Position numbers and translations under genes: made by a program
Notes under the pieces: model-generated
What the model saw: the letters and a program-made list of their open reading frames with translations, nothing else
The model's database searches: none
What the model was told of the DNA's origin: nothing
Part shown: positions 1-10,961 of the stretch, one piece after another
How positions within the stretch are numbered: the stretch's first letter is position 1
Layout: every line of letters begins with the position of its first letter
From: Pelomonas dachongensis
GTDB taxonomy: Bacteria; Pseudomonadota; Gammaproteobacteria; Burkholderiales; Burkholderiaceae_C
DNA: 64,000 nucleotides
Assembly: GCF_043555865.1 (NCBI RefSeq)
Contig: NZ_JBIGHY010000001.1
Span: 744,001 to 808,000 of the forward strand
Reading direction: 5' to 3'

Positions 1-2322
<2,322 letters not shown>

Positions 2323-2417
2323 CTTCGGTTTTTCAGAAGTCCAGAATCGAAGAACGGTGGTTTCTTCGAATTGACGGCTTGGCCACACTTCGCTCCGTTT
2401 TCGTTCGGAGGTGCGTG

Positions 2418-2807
2418 ATGTCCTGGTTGCTGTGGTCTGTTGTTGCCGTCCTGGCGGGGTTGTGGTCCGTCACGGTGTGGCTGTGCCATGTCGTGGTGGC
2501 GGCGCTGCTGGGCGGCGCCGGTCACCTGCCCGTTAAGGAAATCGCCCTGCCCGAAGCCTGGACCAACTGGCTGCCGCAGCCGGTGTCCGAGTCGATCACG
2601 CAAATGCTGGAGGCCGCGCAGCCGGTGCTGGCAGCAGTGCTCGACTACGTCCCGGCGCTGGCCGGCGGGTTGACCGTGGTGGCGTGGGTTGTCTGGGCGC
2701 TCGGCGCCGCACTGCTGGTGCTGGCCGGCGTTGCCTCGCATCTGGCGCTGCGCTGGTGGCGGCGCAGCCAGCGCCCGGCGCCGCGCGCGACGCTGCGCCC
2801 GTCCTGA
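2418..2807 (+). CDS. Small hypothetical membrane protein (129 aa)
   Basis: Function not recognised. ATG at 2418 is preceded by a good ribosome binding site (ggaggtg); an in-frame TTG further upstream has none. The product starts MSWLLWSVVAVLAGLWSV and has a first hydrophobic stretch at about residues 3-32, a polar middle with a Pro/Trp-rich part, a second hydrophobic stretch at about 75-105, and a basic C-terminal tail (HLALRWWRRSQR). It therefore looks like a two-helix inner-membrane protein. It lies 95 bases after the uvrA stop and just before another tiny membrane ORF and a TerC-family gene, so the three may be co-transcribed. Confidence 0.65.
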   Translation: MSWLLWSVVAVLAGLWSVTVWLCHVVVAALLGGAGHLPVKEIALPEAWTNWLPQPVSESITQMLEAAQPVLAAVLDYVPALAGGLTVVAWVVWALGAALLVLAGVASHLALRWWRRSQRPAPRATLRPS

Positions 2808-2833
2808 TTTCGCCGCATGCCAAGGAGCCCGAC

Positions 2834-2992
2834 ATGGACGTTGCCACCCAACTGGGTCTGCTGTTCGCCGTGGTGCTGCTGCTGGCCGCTTGGCAAGCCT
2901 GGCGCATCGGCAACGACCGGCGCGATGTGGCGCTGCTCGGGGTCGGCAGCGGTGTCTCGGCCCTCGGCGCCGGCGTCGCCTTCATGCTCTGA
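2834..2992 (+). CDS. Very small hypothetical membrane protein (52 aa)
   Basis: The ATG at 2834 has an upstream aaggag motif at good spacing. The 52-residue product (MDVATQLGLLFAVVLLLAAW...) has one strong helix at about residues 6-22, a short polar loop with RIGNDRRD, and a second Gly/Ala-rich hydrophobic end (GVGSGVSALGAGVAFML). No family recognised. It ends 12 bases before the TerC-family start, which suggests one transcript and perhaps an accessory subunit role, but that is only positional inference. Confidence 0.55.
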   Translation: MDVATQLGLLFAVVLLLAAWQAWRIGNDRRDVALLGVGSGVSALGAGVAFML

Positions 2993-3004
2993 AGAAAGCC
3001 TCTC

Positions 3005-4021
3005 ATGGAACTGCTGCTGAACTTCCTGCACGGCGACTTCCTGGGTAAGCCCGCCTGGCTGTGGTTTGCCTTCTTCGGCGTCGTGGTGACGCTGCTGGCC
3101 TTGGACCTGGGCGTGCTGCACCGCGACCAGCACGAGATCGGGGTGCGTGAAAGCCTCCTGCTGTCGGGCGGCTACATCGGCGTGGCGCTCGCCTTCGGCG
3201 CCTGGGTGTGGTGGTACCTCGGCGCGCAAAGCGGCATGGACTATTACACCGGTTTCCTCATCGAGAAGTCGCTGTCCATGGACAACGTCTTCGTCATCGC
3301 GCTGGTCTTCGGCTTCTTCGCCATCCCGCGCCAGTACCAGCACCGCGTGCTGTTCTGGGGCATCCTGGGCGTTATCGTGCTGCGCGCGATGATGATCGGC
3401 CTGGGGGCGACGCTGGTCAGCCAGTTCAGCTGGATCCTCTACCTGTTCGGCGTCTTCCTGGTGATCACCGGCATCAAGATGTGGTTCATGGTCGACCACG
3501 AGCCGGACATCGCCAACAACCCGCTGCTGAAGTGGTTGAAGAAGCACATGCGCGTGACGGACGGCCTGCGCGGCAGCTCCTTCTGGGTGAAGGAGAGCGA
3601 TCCCACGACCGGCCGTGTGGAGCGCTTTGCGACGCCACTGTTCCTCGCGCTGCTGCTGGTGGAGTTCGTGGACCTGATCTTCGCGGTCGACTCCGTGCCG
3701 GCCATCTTCGCGATCACGACCGACCCCTTCATCGTCTACACCAGCAACATCTTCGCCATCCTGGGCTTGCGCGCGCTGTACTTCGCGCTGGCCGCGATGA
3801 TCCACCGCTTCAAGTACCTGAAGTACGCGCTCGCCCTAGTGCTGGTGTTCATCGGCAGCAAGATCTTCCTGGTGGGCTTCGTTGGCAAGGTGCCGGCAGT
3901 GGTGTCGCTGAGCGTCACCTTCGGGCTCATCGCCGGCGGCGTGCTGGTGTCGCTATGGAAGACGCGGGGCGAGGCGGCCGCCCCGGCCGTGACGAATGGG
4001 GCGAGCCAGCCGCATTCCTAG
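3005..4021 (+). CDS. TerC family integral membrane protein
   Basis: The 338-aa polytopic inner-membrane protein matches the TerC/Alx family, linked in other bacteria to tellurite resistance, manganese homeostasis and alkaline or metal stress. Family hallmarks are EKSLSMDNVFVIALVF near residues 87-102 and the conserved second block LLVEFVDLIFAVDSVPAIF near 216-235, both with acidic residues inside membrane helices. The N-terminus WLWFAFFGVVVTLLALDLGV is also typical. Length is close to that of E. coli Alx (about 320). The start has only a weak aag-type ribosome binding site. No yybP-ykoY-like leader could be made out upstream, where the short membrane ORF sits. Confidence 0.9.
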   Translation: MELLLNFLHGDFLGKPAWLWFAFFGVVVTLLALDLGVLHRDQHEIGVRESLLLSGGYIGVALAFGAWVWWYLGAQSGMDYYTGFLIEKSLSMDNVFVIALVFGFFAIPRQYQHRVLFWGILGVIVLRAMMIGLGATLVSQFSWILYLFGVFLVITGIKMWFMVDHEPDIANNPLLKWLKKHMRVTDGLRGSSFWVKESDPTTGRVERFATPLFLALLLVEFVDLIFAVDSVPAIFAITTDPFIVYTSNIFAILGLRALYFALAAMIHRFKYLKYALALVLVFIGSKIFLVGFVGKVPAVVSLSVTFGLIAGGVLVSLWKTRGEAAAPAVTNGASQPHS

Positions 4022-4064
4022 AATGCGGCGCCCCTGACCCGTGGGGGCGTGTTCAGGAGACCCC

Positions 4065-6728
4065 TTGAAGCCCGTCACTTTCGCTGCCGTCGGTAGCCTT
4101 GCCCTGGCCCTCGCGCTGTGGGCCGCCCCGCCCCTGCAGGCGCAGACCGCGCCCGTCGCCGCCGCGTCCCTCGAACAGATCTTCCGCGCCCAGCCCTACC
4201 GGGGCGACAACGCGAAAGACGCCGACTTCAGCCGCAGCGGCCGCTATCTGGCTTACCTGTGGAGCCCGTTCGGCGAACCCGGCACCGACTTGTGGGTGCA
4301 TGACACCCGAACCGGCAAGACCGTGCGCGTCACTTCGTCGCAGGCCATGGCTGCGTTCGAGTCGCCCGAGGACATGGAGCGCTTCGACAGGAAGCTGAAA
4401 CAGCGCAACGACGAATGGGCCGATCGACAGGCCAGGGAGATTGCGCAGCAGGCCTACCTGCGCGGCGACCAGGTCGACCTGTCGCAGTGGGAGGCCGCGC
4501 AGATCGAGGTGCTGAAGAAGGAGCTGGCCGAGAAGAAGGCCAAGGAGGACGCGCAGAAGGCGGCCGACAAGGCTGAGGCCGAGGCGGAGAAGCAGGCCAT
4601 GGCCGCGCTGGCGGCCAAGCGCGCCGGCAAGCCCGTGCCGGCCGCATCATCTGCTTCTGCGGCCGAAGCGAAGAAGGACGACAAGAAAGACGACAAGGAG
4701 AAGGAGCTATGGGAGCTGCGCGACGAGCTGAAGAAAAAGCTCGCCCGCGACAAGCTCAAGCCTAGCGACCTGTACCCCGGAGTAGCTCAGTTCGTGTGGG
4801 CGCGCCACGCCGACGAGCTGATTTTCCAGTACCGCGGCGGCCTGTACCGCTGGAAGGCTGGCGACAAGGCGCCCACCGCGCTGCTGGCGGCGCAACGTGA
4901 CCTGCGCATCGTGTCCTATACGCCCGACGACGCCGGCTTTGTCTACATGGACGACACGCGCGTGCTGCGCGGCAGCTTCCGGCAGGCCGGCGCGCAGGTG
5001 ATCAACCGTGAGCTGGTGATTCCGGACGACGAGCAGAAGAAGTACCGCATCGCCGAGACCGTCATCAGCGAGGACGGCCGCTGGATGTCGCTGCTGGCCC
5101 GCGCGCCGCTGAAGACAGCCGACGACAAGCCCGCGCCGCCACCCAAGCAGGTGGAGATCATGAACTACAGCGAGCGCTGGGCCACGGCCAAGAAGGTCAA
5201 CCGAGAGGTGTCAGACGACAAGCGCACGCAGCAGCCGCTGGCGCTGTATATCCGCCAGGTCCCGGCCGCGGGCGAGGCGCCGCGCAGGCAGCCCCAGCCG
5301 GTGCTGATGCACAACGGCGGCGACAGCTGGTTCGAGATGAGCACCGTGGCGTGGGCGCGCGACGGCAGCCGCTACGCGTTCACGACCTGGGAGCGCGAGA
5401 AGGAGTTGCTGCGCGTGTATCTCAGCAAGGCAGATGAAGAAGCCAGGCCCGAGGTCGTGCTGGAGCGCCGTGGCGACGTGGGCCACGAGGTGGTCAACGT
5501 GCTGAAGCCGCAGTTCACGCCGGACGGCAGGACGCTGGTGCTGGCGCTGGACGAGGCCGGCTGGCGCCAGCCCTATGCCATCGACGTGGCCACCAAGGCT
5601 CTGCGCCCGCTGCTGCAGGGCGAGTTTGAGGCGCACCAGGTGGTGGGCTTCACAGCCGACAGCAAGGCCATGTTCGTGCTGGCCAACAAGGGCGACAGCG
5701 CGGCGATGAACGCCTTCCGCGTGGACGTGGCCACGGGCGCGATGCAGGCCATCGGCGCGCCGGGCGAGTACCACCGCGCGGCGGCTTCGTCCGAGGACGG
5801 CCGCTGGGTGGCCGCCAACGCTGGCAACTGGGCGCGGCGCCCGGAGCTGAAGCTGCTGGGCACCGATGCCAGGACGGCACCGCGCACGCTGACCGACAGC
5901 ACCGATCCCGCCTGGGCGCAGCTGAACCTGCTGCAGCCCGAGCGTTTCGCGTACACCAACCGCTACGGCGACCGCATCGAGGCCTATGCCTTCAAGCCCG
6001 TCGGCTGGCAGGCGACGGACAAGCGGCCGGCCATCGTCTACGTGTACGGCGGCCCGCTGAATGACCGCCACATCGTCGAGGTCGACAGCTTCCAGAACAC
6101 GGCTTATCTGTTCAGCCAGTACATGGCCGCGAAGCACGGCTACGTGACCATCGCCGTCGACCCGCGCGGCCACAGCAACTACGGTCGCAAGTTCTCCAAC
6201 GCGAACTGGGAGCGTGTCGGCGAGCCGCAGTCCGAGGACCTGGAAGACCTGGTGAAGCTGCTGCCCGCGCAGTTCGGCGTGGACGGCTCGCGCGTGGGCC
6301 TGAACGGCTGGAGCTTCGGTGGCTTCCAGACGCAGTACACGATGTTCACCAAGCCCGACCTGTTCGCCGCCGGCATCGCCGGCGCCGGCCCGACAGAATG
6401 GGAGAACTACAACAGCTGGTACAGCGGCCGCACCATCGGCAAGGTCGACCGCAGCAAGCCCGTGCTGCGCAAGTACTCGCTGCTGCCGCTGGCGCGTGGT
6501 TTGAAGAAGCCGCTGATGCTGGTGCACGGCATGCAGGACCCCAACGTGCTGTACCAGGACACCGTTAACGTCTACCGCGCGCTGCTGGAGTCGGGCAAGG
6601 AATCGCTGGTCGAACTGTTCCTGGACCCGGACGGCGAGCACGCGATGGGCGGCGCGGTGAAGCCGGCCGGCTGGCATCGCAAGTACGAGGCCTTCTGGAC
6701 CCGGAACCTGGGGCGCGCAGCGCCTTGA
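4065..6728 (+). CDS. Secreted S9 family (prolyl oligopeptidase-like) peptidase
   Basis: Serine peptidase of clan SC, likely exported. I chose the TTG at 4065 (ribosome binding site caggaga just upstream), which gives a clean signal peptide MKPVTFAAVGSLALALALWAAPPLQA; a GTG at 4041 would add eight residues before it. The 887-aa product has an N-terminal beta-propeller-like part (repeated SEDGRW, TPDGRT, SRSGRY segments) and a C-terminal alpha/beta hydrolase with the triad Ser750 (GWSFGG), Asp825 (MQDPN) and His859 (DGEHAMG). Odd feature: residues about 100-240 form a long Lys/Glu/Ala-rich, probably coiled-coil insertion within the propeller. A possible -10 (TAGAAT, 4019-4024) overlaps the stop codon of the preceding gene. 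Confidence 0.9.
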   Translation: MKPVTFAAVGSLALALALWAAPPLQAQTAPVAAASLEQIFRAQPYRGDNAKDADFSRSGRYLAYLWSPFGEPGTDLWVHDTRTGKTVRVTSSQAMAAFESPEDMERFDRKLKQRNDEWADRQAREIAQQAYLRGDQVDLSQWEAAQIEVLKKELAEKKAKEDAQKAADKAEAEAEKQAMAALAAKRAGKPVPAASSASAAEAKKDDKKDDKEKELWELRDELKKKLARDKLKPSDLYPGVAQFVWARHADELIFQYRGGLYRWKAGDKAPTALLAAQRDLRIVSYTPDDAGFVYMDDTRVLRGSFRQAGAQVINRELVIPDDEQKKYRIAETVISEDGRWMSLLARAPLKTADDKPAPPPKQVEIMNYSERWATAKKVNREVSDDKRTQQPLALYIRQVPAAGEAPRRQPQPVLMHNGGDSWFEMSTVAWARDGSRYAFTTWEREKELLRVYLSKADEEARPEVVLERRGDVGHEVVNVLKPQFTPDGRTLVLALDEAGWRQPYAIDVATKALRPLLQGEFEAHQVVGFTADSKAMFVLANKGDSAAMNAFRVDVATGAMQAIGAPGEYHRAAASSEDGRWVAANAGNWARRPELKLLGTDARTAPRTLTDSTDPAWAQLNLLQPERFAYTNRYGDRIEAYAFKPVGWQATDKRPAIVYVYGGPLNDRHIVEVDSFQNTAYLFSQYMAAKHGYVTIAVDPRGHSNYGRKFSNANWERVGEPQSEDLEDLVKLLPAQFGVDGSRVGLNGWSFGGFQTQYTMFTKPDLFAAGIAGAGPTEWENYNSWYSGRTIGKVDRSKPVLRKYSLLPLARGLKKPLMLVHGMQDPNVLYQDTVNVYRALLESGKESLVELFLDPDGEHAMGGAVKPAGWHRKYEAFWTRNLGRAAP

Positions 6729-6733
6729 AATGC

Positions 6734-6763
6734 AAAAGGGGCGCCCGATGAACTGCCCTTTTT
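6734..6763 (+). terminator. Possible rho-independent terminator after the S9 peptidase
   Basis: AAAAGGG (6734-6740) can pair with CCCTTTT (6756-6762), and the second arm ends in five T. The loop is 15 bases, so the hairpin is only moderately stable. Confidence 0.4.
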
Positions 6764-7113
6764 GTCGGGCTCTTGCGCGCTGGTGGGTGTGTCGGGTAGG
6801 ACGCAGGAAGACGGGCAGTCCTGATGCTTCGTCCCCCCGGGCCGCTGCGCGGCCCTCCTCATTTACCTGCGCATCAGGCTTGCTTGCCCTCCTGCTTGTC
6901 GTGCCAATGGGCGTCCGCTGCAAGACCCCGCTGGTGGATAGGGCGGGATGCGGGGGGCAATTGCGCAGACAAAGGAGGAGGGCCGGCTGTGGCTGGCCCG
7001 GGGGACACAAAGCAATTGCCCTCCCGCCGTGTGCGGCGCAACCCAATGCTTGCTGTGCGGCCGTCGGTCCACCACGAATCGGTGCGCAGAAGCCGTCTAT
7101 GGCGGCGTGGACC
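6764..7113. other. Non-coding interval between convergent genes
   Basis: About 350 bases lie between the converging S9 peptidase and PEP-CTERM genes. An open frame here (6730-7326, plus strand) has no ribosome binding site and an Arg/Cys/Ala-rich composition unlike a real protein, so I do not call it. A GC-rich inverted repeat (gggcc...ggccc) is visible near 6982-7003. I see nothing else that I can name. Confidence 0.5.
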
Positions 7114-8637
7114 TCAGGCCTTGCGGCGACGTGCCATCCAGCCCACCAGCCCCAGGCCGCCCAGCAGCATCGCGTAGGTGCTCGGCTCCGGAACCGGGGC
7201 CAGCGCGAACAGTGCGGTGCCGGCGCCCACGCCATCGGCACCCTCGGCCGAGACGGCCAGGTAGTGCATGCCGTCCATCGTAAAGCCCTTCAGGCCCTCG
7301 GGCGCGATCTGGCCGTTCATCGTTAGCAGGCGCACGAAGCTGGTCTGGCTCGGGTCGTTGGCGTCGATCTCGAACACGGCGATGGCGCCGGTCGTCGTAC
7401 GCTCCAGGCCGATGAACGCGAAGGTCTTGCCGCCGATCTCCATCACCTCAACGCCCTCGGGCTCTACGCCCTTGTCGCGGCTGCGGTTGTCGTTGTAGAG
7501 GCCGGCCAGGTTGGCCTGCACGTCCAGGATGTTGCCGCTGTCGTAGACAAGTTTGCCGTCCGCGTCGCGAATGGAGAACGAGCGCGCGCCGGCGGTGTAC
7601 AGGTTGCCGGCTGAAGAATCGGTGTTGGAGATGCGCAGGGTGCTGGTCGGGCCCGTGGTGCCGACGCTGCTGGCCGCCGAGCGGTCGCCGTCGTCCTCGC
7701 GGAAGTCGCCCTCGTTGGCCATTACGACGTAGGTCTTGTTGCCCTTGCCTGTGAAGCTGGCCATGCCGTCGGGCATGTAGAGGCCCTGGGCGACCACGCT
7801 CTGGAAGCTGACTTTGCCGTCGTTGTAGACCGCGTCGATCGCGTTGCCGGGCGCGGAAAAGTCCTTGGCGCCCAGCCCCACCACCTTCGTGAACTGGCCG
7901 CTCTGCAGATTCAGCACGCCCATGGCATTGGCCTCCTGCAGGCTCACGTAGGCCTGCGTGCCGGCCTTATTGACGGTGATGTACTCGGGCTCGAAGTCCA
8001 TGCCCGTGTTGGTGCGGATGTGCGTGCCGCTCTGCGCCACGCCGGCCAGCGTGGCGGTGCTGACGACTGAGCGGCTGGCCACGTCGATGATGCTGACGCT
8101 GCCGACCGGGTCGCTGGCGCTGGCGCCGTAATTGCGCGGAACGGTATTGCCGATGCGTGCGCCGTAGGTGGCCGGCGTGCCTTCATTGGCGACGAGGAGG
8201 CGGCTGCCGTCGGGCGTGAAGGTCAGCATGTCGGGCAGCGCGCCGACCGTGATGGTGCTGGTGCCGGCCAGCAGGCTGCGGCTGGTCGTGTCGTAAAGCT
8301 GCACGACGCCGGCCTGCGTGCGGGTCGTCGATTCGATGGCGAGCGCGGCCACGCCGTTGTGGATCGCGACGCTGTTGATAGAACCCCAGCCGCTGGTGTC
8401 GATGAAGCTAAGCGACGCGCCGGTCTTGGCGTCCAGCACGTTGACGCCGTTGACGCCCGACACCCACAGCGTCTTCGTGACGCCGTCGAACGCGACGATC
8501 TCGGACAGGAAGCCGCTGGGCGTGCCAGTGTGGGCGTTGCTCCAGACCTGGCTGGCGCCGTCCAGCAGCCCGGCTTGGGCGGTGCTAGCCAGCGTGACGG
8601 AGGCGGCGAGCGCCTGGAGGAGTCGGGTGGGTGTCAT
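7114..8637 (-). CDS. Choice-of-anchor I family protein with PEP-CTERM sorting signal
   Basis: A 507-aa secreted, surface-destined protein. From the ATG at 8637 it has a signal peptide (MTPTRLLQALAASVTLASTAQA), a beta-propeller-like domain of the choice-of-anchor I type (blocks LVANEGTPATYG, EPEYITVNKAGTQAYVSLQE, NAIDAVYNDG, LYMPDGMASF, MANEGDFREDDGDR, EPEGVEVMEIGGKTFAFIGLERTTTGAIAVFEI) and a classic PEP-CTERM tail: VPEPSTYAMLLGGLGLVGWM followed by ARRRKA. The tail predicts processing by an exosortase (EpsH/XrtA type) encoded elsewhere. The enzymatic role is unknown; relatives are found beside phosphatase or esterase-like domains. It follows the catalase gene on the same strand after 113 bases and may be co-transcribed. 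Confidence 0.85.
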   Translation of the reverse strand: MTPTRLLQALAASVTLASTAQAGLLDGASQVWSNAHTGTPSGFLSEIVAFDGVTKTLWVSGVNGVNVLDAKTGASLSFIDTSGWGSINSVAIHNGVAALAIESTTRTQAGVVQLYDTTSRSLLAGTSTITVGALPDMLTFTPDGSRLLVANEGTPATYGARIGNTVPRNYGASASDPVGSVSIIDVASRSVVSTATLAGVAQSGTHIRTNTGMDFEPEYITVNKAGTQAYVSLQEANAMGVLNLQSGQFTKVVGLGAKDFSAPGNAIDAVYNDGKVSFQSVVAQGLYMPDGMASFTGKGNKTYVVMANEGDFREDDGDRSAASSVGTTGPTSTLRISNTDSSAGNLYTAGARSFSIRDADGKLVYDSGNILDVQANLAGLYNDNRSRDKGVEPEGVEVMEIGGKTFAFIGLERTTTGAIAVFEIDANDPSQTSFVRLLTMNGQIAPEGLKGFTMDGMHYLAVSAEGADGVGAGTALFALAPVPEPSTYAMLLGGLGLVGWMARRRKA

Positions 8638-8750
8638 GGACGGAGGGGTGCTGGGGACCGAAAGCGCGCATGCTCGGCAGCGCGCTTGACAGGTCCGTGA
8701 CGCGCCCCGGCCCACCCCCCGATTCGGGCGGGTGGCGGACCCACCGCAGC

Positions 8751-10835
8751 TCACGGCAGCGGGTGCACACGCTCCTCGCGGTCCCACTGGCGCGTGGCGG
8801 CGGCCTCCACAAACGCCTGAGCCTTGCTGTCCAGCGCGCACACGCCGTCGTCCACCACCAGGTGCAGCGCTTCCACCAGCAGCTTGCCGCCGGCGTCGTG
8901 GCCGATGGCCTTCAGGTGGCCATAGGCCTGCCGCACGAAGGTGGCTGCCGCGTCGTCCTGCGCCAGCTGCTGCGCGGCGGCAGACGACAGCACCAGCGCG
9001 ACGGCATCAAACGCCGCGGCGGGACTGCCGTGCAGGCGCGCATCGGCGGGCAGGTGCGTGCCGTCGTTCAGCGTGGCGCCGCCGATGCGTGGAGCGATCT
9101 TCTGTACTTTGGCGCCGGCCTTGCGCAGCGCCTTGTCGAGCGCTGCGATGCGTTTGGCGTCGGAGTCGTCGCTGAACACCAGCGCTACGCAGCGGTCCCG
9201 CAGCGACGGCGGCGTCTTGTCGATGATGCCGAGGGCGGGCGAGGGCGGCAGGTCGCGTACCGGCGCCGCAGGCTTCGCGGCGGGCGGCAGGGTTGCAATG
9301 CCCAGACCGGAGGCCACGCGCTGCGCCAGGCCCGCGTCGATGACGCGCAGGTGGCCCACCATGCGCTCGCGCACAGCCGGTGTTTCCACCTTGCTCAGCT
9401 CAAACACCAGCGCCGATGCCATGTGCGCCTGCTCCAGCGCGTTCTGGCTGCGGAAGAACATGCGAGCCTGGCTGTAGTGGTCGGCAAAGCTCTCGGGGCG
9501 GATGCGGCCTTTCGAGTCGGGCTCACCCAGCGCGGCGAAGCTCTGAAAGCCGCGCGGCGCCTCGTAGGGCGCGTCGGGCTGCAGGCTGCTGGGCTCGTAG
9601 GCCACGCGGCCGGTCGGCACGCGGGTCTGCATGTGGCCGTCGCGCGTCTGCGTGTGGAAGGGGCACTTGGGCGCGTTGATGGGAAGCTGGTCGAAGTTGG
9701 GCGTGCCCAGGCGCGACAGCTGCGTGTCCAGGTAGCTGAACAGCCGCCCCTGCAGCAGCGGGTCGTTGGAGAAGTCCACGCCGGGCGGCAGGTTTGCGGG
9801 GCAATAGGCTACCTGCTCGTTCTCCGCGAAGTGGTTGGCCGGGTTGCGGTTCAGCGTCATGCGGCCGATGACCTGCAGCGGCACCAGCTCCTCGGGGATC
9901 AGCTTGGTCGGGTCCAGGTGATCGAACGGGAACTTGGCGGCATCGGCCTCGGTGAACAGCTGCACGGCCAGGTCCCACGCGGGGAAGCGGCCGTCATCGA
10001 TGGCTGTCCACAGGTCGCGGCGGTGCGCGTCGGGGTCGGCGCCGGCCAGCTGCACGGCTTCGTCCCACAGCGTGCTCTGCAGGCCCAACACCGGGCGCCA
10101 GTGGAACTTGCAGAAGGTGCTCTTGCCCTTGGCGTCCAGCAGCCGGAAGCTGTGGATGCCGAAGCCTTCGATGGTGCGCAGTGAGCGCGGGAGGGTGCGG
10201 TCGCTCATCGCCCACATCACCATGTGCATGCTCTCGGGCATCAGCGAGATGAAGTCCCAAAAGGTGTCGTGCGCGCTGGCTGCCTGCGGAAAGCCGCGGT
10301 CGGGCTCCATCTTCACCGCGTGGATGAGATCGGGGAACTTCATCGCGTCCTGGATGAAGAACACCGGGATGTTGTTGCCCACCAGGTCCCAGTTGCCCTC
10401 GGGCGTGTAGAACTTGACCGCGAAGCCGCGCACGTCACGCGGCGTGTCCACCGAGCCCGCGCCGCCGGCCACCGTCGAGAACCGCGTGAACACCGGTGTC
10501 TTCACGCCCACCTCGGTCAGCACCTTGGCCGTCGTGACCTTGGCCAGCGAGGTGTGTAGCTCAAACACGCCGTGCGCCGCCGAGCCGCGCGCATGCACGA
10601 TGCGCTCGGGTATGCGCTCGTGGTCGAAGTGCGTGATCTTCTCGCGCAGGATGAAATCTTCCAGCAGCGTCGGCCCGCGCGCGCCGGCCTTAAGCGAGGT
10701 CTGGTTGTTGGTGACCGGAATGCCCTGGTTGGTCGTCATCGGCGGGTGCGTACCGCCGGCGGTGTGGTGCAGCTCACCGCCCGTGCCGACTTGCACCGGA
10801 GGGGATGACGGGGAAGGGCGAAAGGGCTTGGGCAT
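8751..10835 (-). CDS. katE: Large-subunit catalase, HPII/KatE type
   Basis: Heme catalase that disproportionates hydrogen peroxide in the cytoplasm. The 694-aa length and a C-terminal DJ-1/GATase1-like domain (about residues 545-690, starting RDRCVALVFSDD) place it in the large clade 2 catalases. Active-site residues are where expected relative to E. coli HPII: His81 (RIVHARG), Asn154 (LVGNNIP) and the proximal heme ligand Tyr368 (RLFSYLDTQLSRLG). The N-terminal arm is about 47 residues shorter than in HPII. The gene is divergent from the SOS-controlled radical-SAM gene, sharing a 126-base upstream region. Confidence 0.95.
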   Translation of the reverse strand: MPKPFRPSPSSPPVQVGTGGELHHTAGGTHPPMTTNQGIPVTNNQTSLKAGARGPTLLEDFILREKITHFDHERIPERIVHARGSAAHGVFELHTSLAKVTTAKVLTEVGVKTPVFTRFSTVAGGAGSVDTPRDVRGFAVKFYTPEGNWDLVGNNIPVFFIQDAMKFPDLIHAVKMEPDRGFPQAASAHDTFWDFISLMPESMHMVMWAMSDRTLPRSLRTIEGFGIHSFRLLDAKGKSTFCKFHWRPVLGLQSTLWDEAVQLAGADPDAHRRDLWTAIDDGRFPAWDLAVQLFTEADAAKFPFDHLDPTKLIPEELVPLQVIGRMTLNRNPANHFAENEQVAYCPANLPPGVDFSNDPLLQGRLFSYLDTQLSRLGTPNFDQLPINAPKCPFHTQTRDGHMQTRVPTGRVAYEPSSLQPDAPYEAPRGFQSFAALGEPDSKGRIRPESFADHYSQARMFFRSQNALEQAHMASALVFELSKVETPAVRERMVGHLRVIDAGLAQRVASGLGIATLPPAAKPAAPVRDLPPSPALGIIDKTPPSLRDRCVALVFSDDSDAKRIAALDKALRKAGAKVQKIAPRIGGATLNDGTHLPADARLHGSPAAAFDAVALVLSSAAAQQLAQDDAAATFVRQAYGHLKAIGHDAGGKLLVEALHLVVDDGVCALDSKAQAFVEAAATRQWDREERVHPLP

Positions 10836-10938
10836 GCGGAATCCTGATGATGGCGAGGGGTGCGAAGCACTCTAGGAAGCCGGCCGGCCCGGCGCTGTAG
10901 GACTTGGTGCCTGATACACCTTGGGTCACTTCGAGCGG

Positions 10939-10954
10939 CTGTATGCAATTACAG
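10939..10954. promoter_or_regulatory. LexA-type SOS box
   Basis: The 16-mer CTGTATGCAATTACAG has the exact CTGT-N8-ACAG core of LexA operators with an AT-rich centre. It ends 7 bases before the start codon of the radical-SAM gene, so LexA bound there would block transcription or early elongation. No LexA gene is in the window. Confidence 0.75.
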
Positions 10955-10961
10955 TATTCGA

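Noticed and set aside
2822..3004. Possible yybP-ykoY manganese riboswitch before the TerC gene
   Set aside because: The space is taken by a short coding frame, and no two-arm fold typical of that riboswitch could be recognised.
6730..7326. Open frame of 198 codons between the S9 peptidase and the PEP-CTERM gene
   Set aside because: No ribosome binding site, Cys/Arg-rich composition, and it runs into the converging gene on the other strand.
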